From: Brevundimonas sp. | Lineage (GTDB): Bacteria; Pseudomonadota; Alphaproteobacteria; Caulobacterales; Caulobacteraceae | DNA length: 8,776 bases | Reading direction: 5' to 3' | Assembly (NCBI GenBank): GCA_020253595.1 | Contig: JADCBH010000202.1 | Coordinates: forward strand, 1-8,776 | Shown: piece by piece, positions 5,917 to 8,776 of the stretch | How positions within the stretch are numbered: position 1 is the first letter of the stretch | Layout: each line of letters begins with the position of its first letter | Made by a program: the position numbers and the translations under genes | Notes under the pieces: model-generated | What the model was told of the DNA's origin: nothing | The model's database searches: none | What the model saw: the letters and a program-made list of their open reading frames with translations, nothing else

Positions 5917-6492
5917 ATGAGTCGTCCTCGCGCCTTCGACATCGATACCGTCGCCGAACAGGCGATGCTGGTCTTCTGGAAGTCCGGCTATGCCGGCGCA
6001 TCCATGGCCGACCTCTATGCCGCCACCGGCCTAAAGCCCGGCAGCGTCTATGCCGCTTTCGGCGACAAGGAACGGCTGTTTCAGGCGGCGTTCCAGGCCT
6101 ATGCCGCCCATTTCCGGGCCACCCTTCCTACCGAGACGATCGGGCTCGCCGCCATCGAAGCATGGATCGACCTCCAGGCCGACCTCTCGAGCCAAGACCC
6201 GGAGCGCAAGGGCTGTCTGATCGTCAATACGGTTTCTGAACGGCAGGCCCACACACCCGAGACCCAGGCGATGGCCCAGGCCCGGCTGGACGAAATCGGT
6301 GCTTTCTTTCGCATCGCCCTCGATCAGGCGGCGAGCGGGGGGGAGCTATCGGCCACCACAGACCTTGACTTGTGGGCGGACAGCCTGACCGGAGCGGTGG
6401 TCAGCATCATGACCCTGGGCCGCGCGGGGGCAAAGGAACGGACCATCCGCAATGTGGCCAAAGCCACACTGGCCGCCTTGCCCCGCGCCTAG
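5917..6492 (+). CDS. TetR/AcrR-family transcriptional regulator
   Basis: A 191-residue dimeric repressor of the usual TetR size. The N-terminal DNA-binding domain (about 6-55) starts RPRAFDIDTVAEQAMLVFW. Its helix-turn-helix, about residues 29-48, reads SMADLYAATGLKPGSVYAAF and is followed by GDKERLF. The rest is the helical ligand-binding domain. Its only cysteine is Cys100 in KGCLIVNTVSE, and Lys173 lies in GRAGAKER. By my alignment from memory these match the Cys106 and Lys175 redox pair of E. coli NemR, suggesting a sensor of electrophiles or oxidants. It is divergent from the SnoaL-GST operon, with two palindromes between, so it most likely represses that operon and itself. The TAG stop is 4 bp from the stop codon of the convergent acyl-CoA synthetase gene. 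The start is the only good ATG and matches the family's usual N-terminus. Confidence 0.92.
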   Translation: MSRPRAFDIDTVAEQAMLVFWKSGYAGASMADLYAATGLKPGSVYAAFGDKERLFQAAFQAYAAHFRATLPTETIGLAAIEAWIDLQADLSSQDPERKGCLIVNTVSERQAHTPETQAMAQARLDEIGAFFRIALDQAASGGELSATTDLDLWADSLTGAVVSIMTLGRAGAKERTIRNVAKATLAALPRA

Positions 6493-6496
6493 GCGG

Positions 6497-8293
6497 CTAG
6501 AGCCGGTTCTGGCCACTCTGTATCGCCTCGAACCCTTCTGCCGTCAGCTTCTGGTAGCCGCTCTTACCGCCGCGGACATAGACGGGCGCGGCCTTGGCCG
6601 GGTCGAAACCTTCGGTGACCAGATCGACCTTGCGGTACTTGAAGGTACCGGTCGTCTCCAGGGTCTTGGCCAGCCGGACGAACACCGGCCGCGCATAAGT
6701 CGGCAACTGGGCGTCCGCATAGTCGGCGAAGGCCTTGGCCGAGAACTTGCCTTCGACCACAAGGGTCACCATTCCGGCCTTGCCGTCAGCCCCCGGAACG
6801 GGAACGCCGTAGGCGATGACTTCCTTGACCCCCGGGGCATCGACCAGCCGTTGTTCCACCTCGGCGGTGGACACGTTCTCGCCCTTCCAGCGGAAGGTGT
6901 CGCCGATCCGATCAATGAAATAGAAGTAGCCCTCTGAGTCCTGGCGCATCAGGTCGCCGGTCCGGAACCAGCGGTCACCCCGTTGGAACACGTCGGTCAA
7001 GACCTTCTTCTCGGACGCGGCCTTGTCGGCGTAGCCCGAGAAGTCATGGCGGACATCGTTGCCGATCAGACCGATCGCCTCGCCGATTTCGCCCGGTGCA
7101 GTCTCAATGCAGAAGCCGTTCATCGTGCGCTCCGGCATCTCGGTGTCGATGTCGAACTTCACCAGCCGGATGTTGATCTGCTTCTTCAGGAACTTCGGGA
7201 CCCGCCCGATGGAGCCTGCCTTGCCGTCAAGATTGAAGACCGAGACATTGCCCTCGGTGGAGCCGTAGAACTCCAGAATGTTCGGGATCTGGAACCGGTC
7301 CTGAAACGCGGGCCAAACATCCGGGCGAAGGCCGTTGCCGAACGCAAGCCGCAGCTTGTGATCGCGCTCACCTTCCTGTTCGGGGCAGTTGACCAGATAG
7401 CGGCACAGTTCGCCGATGTAGACGAAGACCGTTGCGCCCGTGGCGTTGACGTCCTTCCAGAAGCTGGACGCCGAAAACTTGCGGCGAAGGATCAGCCGGC
7501 CACCATTGAGGAAGGCAGGACCCAGGCCAACGAGACCTCCCGTCGAATGATACAGGGGCAACACGTTGAACACGCGATCCTCAGGCACGGTCGCCGTGAC
7601 GCCGGCGAAGGCGCGCATATAGGTCCGCGCGCGGGCATGATGGATGCGGGCCGCCTTGGGCAGGCCGGTCGTGCCCGAGGTGTAGATATAGAGCGCGGTA
7701 TCGCGGTTCGTCAGACCGTCGCGCACCGAGCGAGGCGGCCGCACGGAAGACCCTCCCCGCACCGCATTATCCAGACCACGCCGCTCGGAGGTCTCTTGCT
7801 CGCCTTTCAGTCCCAGGACCCACAGCATCATGGTGCGGGTCACGAAGGGCCGGGCCTCCTCGCACTGCCGCCAGGTTTCCTCGTCGGCGACGACCTGGGA
7901 GACACCGGCGATATTGAGGCAATGGGCCAGGGCCTGGCCCGTCAGATTGGTGTTGATCAGGGCCGTGGCGATCCCGACCTTGGAAAAACCCATCCAGGCG
8001 GCGATGAACTCCGGCCGGTTGGTCATCACCAACCCGATTACGTCGGATCGACGCAGACCCCGGTTCCGCGCCCAGTGGGCATAGCGGTTCGCCATACCGT
8101 CCAGATCCCGATAGGTCAGGGACCGGGTCTCGTCCTCCAGGGCGATGTTGTCGCCGAACCTGTCGACGGCCTCCTCGAAGTCGTCACACACCAGAACGTC
8201 GCTATCCAGGTGGATCGGCTTGATGCGCTTCAGCAAACGGCGAAGGCTGGCGGCGAACTTGAGGTCGCGTCGGATATTGGCCGCCAGACCCAT
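6497..8293 (-). CDS. Long-chain acyl-CoA synthetase of the FATP/very-long-chain type
   Basis: Activates long or very long fatty acids to acyl-CoA through an acyl-AMP intermediate, probably at the inner membrane surface. It is 598 residues from the ATG at 8293; numbers below count from a possible GTG at 8305, four residues earlier. Motifs in order are LYIYTSGTTGLPKAARIHH (205-223, the AMP-binding P-loop), LPLYHSTGG (249-257), FGNGLRPDVW to FYGSTEGN (322-353, characteristic of FATP/VLACS rather than FadD), RTGD (448-451), DRIGDTFRWKGENVSTAEVE (465-484) and TGTFKYRK (552-559) with the likely catalytic Lys556. GGAG at 8305-8308 overlaps the GTG and lies 11 nt before the ATG, so I chose the ATG. 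It is convergent with tetR across 4 bp. The closest functional analogues are eukaryotic SLC27 proteins; a role in uptake is inference. Confidence 0.93.
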   Translation of the reverse strand: MGLAANIRRDLKFAASLRRLLKRIKPIHLDSDVLVCDDFEEAVDRFGDNIALEDETRSLTYRDLDGMANRYAHWARNRGLRRSDVIGLVMTNRPEFIAAWMGFSKVGIATALINTNLTGQALAHCLNIAGVSQVVADEETWRQCEEARPFVTRTMMLWVLGLKGEQETSERRGLDNAVRGGSSVRPPRSVRDGLTNRDTALYIYTSGTTGLPKAARIHHARARTYMRAFAGVTATVPEDRVFNVLPLYHSTGGLVGLGPAFLNGGRLILRRKFSASSFWKDVNATGATVFVYIGELCRYLVNCPEQEGERDHKLRLAFGNGLRPDVWPAFQDRFQIPNILEFYGSTEGNVSVFNLDGKAGSIGRVPKFLKKQINIRLVKFDIDTEMPERTMNGFCIETAPGEIGEAIGLIGNDVRHDFSGYADKAASEKKVLTDVFQRGDRWFRTGDLMRQDSEGYFYFIDRIGDTFRWKGENVSTAEVEQRLVDAPGVKEVIAYGVPVPGADGKAGMVTLVVEGKFSAKAFADYADAQLPTYARPVFVRLAKTLETTGTFKYRKVDLVTEGFDPAKAAPVYVRGGKSGYQKLTAEGFEAIQSGQNRL

Positions 8294-8460
8294 GGTCTCG
8301 GTCACTCCGTGTTCGGGCGCAAAGGACAGTCTGTGTGATGGACAAGGGGCGGCGTCGGGTCAACCGGCGGGCGAATTGCTCGAGCCGTTGTCTGAGCGTT
8401 TCCGGTGGAACGTGGCGCCAAAACGCCTGTTTCCGTTAGGGCAACCCCCGCCGCTGGTCC
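8294..8460. other. Intergenic gap between two leftward genes, no confident signal
   Basis: This 167-bp gap must hold the end of the sugar dehydrogenase transcript and possibly a promoter for the acyl-CoA synthetase. I see TTGACC on the - strand (complement of 8358-8363), a fair -35, but no acceptable -10 at the right distance. TGGCGCCA (8413-8420) is a perfect 8-bp palindrome inside a loose inverted repeat of GCGTTT (8396-8401) and AAACGC (8421-8426). No hairpin with a T tract is visible on either strand. Confidence 0.4.
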
Positions 8461-8776
8461 TCAGTTGGCCCGGCTGACCCGCCAGATGACGTTGCCGACG
8501 TCGTCGGCAACGAGCAGGGCTCCCCGCGCGTCGGTGATGACCCCAACTGGCCGCCCGAGCGCCTCGCCTTCATCATTCAGGAAACCGGTCAGGAAGTCCT
8601 GCGGCGGCCCTGCGGGACGACCATTGGCGAAGGGGACGAACACCACCTTGTAGCCGCTCCTTGGCTCGCGGTTCCATGACCCATGCTGGCCGACGAAAGC
8701 TCCGCCCCGATAGGCCGCTCCCAGGGCGTCGCTGTCGTAAAAGTGCAGCCCCAGCGACGCCGTGTGCGCCCCAAGC
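8461..8776 (-). CDS. Glucose/sorbosone dehydrogenase-type (PQQ-dependent beta-propeller) protein, C-terminal part
   Basis: The frame is open from the right edge of the window to TGA at 8461-8463, giving 104 visible residues of a protein usually around 400 long; the start is outside. The visible part begins LGAHTASLGLHFYDS, contains FVGQHGSWNR, GYKVVFVPF and GRPVGVITDARGALLVADD, and ends GNVIWRVSRAN. These match the last propeller blades of the glucose/sorbosone dehydrogenase family (COG2133), many members of which are periplasmic, PQQ-dependent and oxidise sugars or related polyols. Dependence on PQQ and export cannot be judged without the N-terminal part. It lies upstream of the acyl-CoA synthetase on the same strand, 167 bp away, so joint transcription is possible but not shown. 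A periplasmic sugar oxidase near the glucose operon is suggestive only. An unrelated beta-propeller of similar fold is the main alternative. Confidence 0.85.
   Translation of the reverse strand, partial: LGAHTASLGLHFYDSDALGAAYRGGAFVGQHGSWNREPRSGYKVVFVPFANGRPAGPPQDFLTGFLNDEGEALGRPVGVITDARGALLVADDVGNVIWRVSRAN
8490..8512. repeat. Perfect inverted repeat in the end of the sugar dehydrogenase gene
   Basis: CGTTGCCGACG (8490-8500) and CGTCGGCAACG (8502-8512) are exact reverse complements around a single T at 8501, an 11-bp arm on each side. It lies 27 bp upstream of the gene's stop codon and encodes VADDVGN on the - strand. No T tract follows on either strand, so it is not a standard terminator. 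It may simply reflect codons that are complementary by chance (GTT/AAC, GCC/GGC, GAC/GTC). Confidence 0.75.

Noticed and set aside
5795..6001. N-terminal extension of the SnoaL-like protein
   Set aside because: The extension crosses the palindromes and the start of tetR, is Arg-rich, and would put the clear signal peptide in the middle of the protein.
6983..8338. Long open frame on the + strand opposite the acyl-CoA synthetase
   Set aside because: The - strand has all adenylation motifs in order. The + strand product is His/Gly/Arg-rich without any domain I recognise.
8396..8426. GCGTTT...AAACGC repeat and TGGCGCCA palindrome as an operator or terminator
   Set aside because: Short arms in GC-rich DNA, no T tract and no adjacent regulator gene; recorded only as part of the gap description.
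1..8776. Mobile element, phage, toxin-antitoxin, anti-phage or CRISPR content
   Set aside because: No transposase, integrase, spaced repeat array, nuclease or small toxin-like gene pair was seen, and gene composition looks uniform across the window.

Overview
The window is GC-rich, densely packed chromosomal DNA that looks alphaproteobacterial. The gene order zwf-pgl-edd-glk and the protein sequences fit Caulobacterales, with Brevundimonas as my best guess. That assignment is an inference from gene order and remembered family sequences; no marker gene is present.

Positions 1-4091 (+ strand) hold an Entner-Doudoroff glucose operon: the 3' end of zwf (glucose-6-phosphate dehydrogenase), pgl (6-phosphogluconolactonase), edd (6-phosphogluconate dehydratase) and glk (glucokinase). 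The genes overlap by 11 bp, are separated by 2 bp, and overlap by 4 bp, so transcription and translation are probably coupled. Together they take glucose to glucose-6-phosphate and on to KDPG. The aldolase gene eda, which completes the route, is not in the window. A small Ala/Gln/Glu-rich lipoprotein gene follows on the same strand and ends at the strongest terminator in the window (4515-4546).

Positions 4551-6492 form a compact divergent locus. On the - strand a secreted SnoaL-like (NTF2-fold) protein and a glutathione S-transferase lie head to tail. A TetR-family regulator is transcribed away from them. The 122-bp region between them is AT-rich relative to its surroundings and carries two related palindromes 41 bp apart, good candidates for the regulator's operators. 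The regulator's only cysteine and a downstream lysine appear to match the Cys-Lys redox pair described for E. coli NemR. A plausible reading is an electrophile- or oxidant-responsive detoxification locus. This is the most interesting hypothesis in the window.

Positions 6497-8293 (- strand) encode a FATP-type long-chain acyl-CoA synthetase, convergent with the tetR gene and only 4 bp from it. Upstream of it on the same strand, 8461-8776 is the C-terminal part of a glucose/sorbosone dehydrogenase-type protein cut by the window edge.

I saw no rRNA, tRNA, CRISPR array, insertion sequence or phage gene. Most of the window is ordinary metabolic chromosome.
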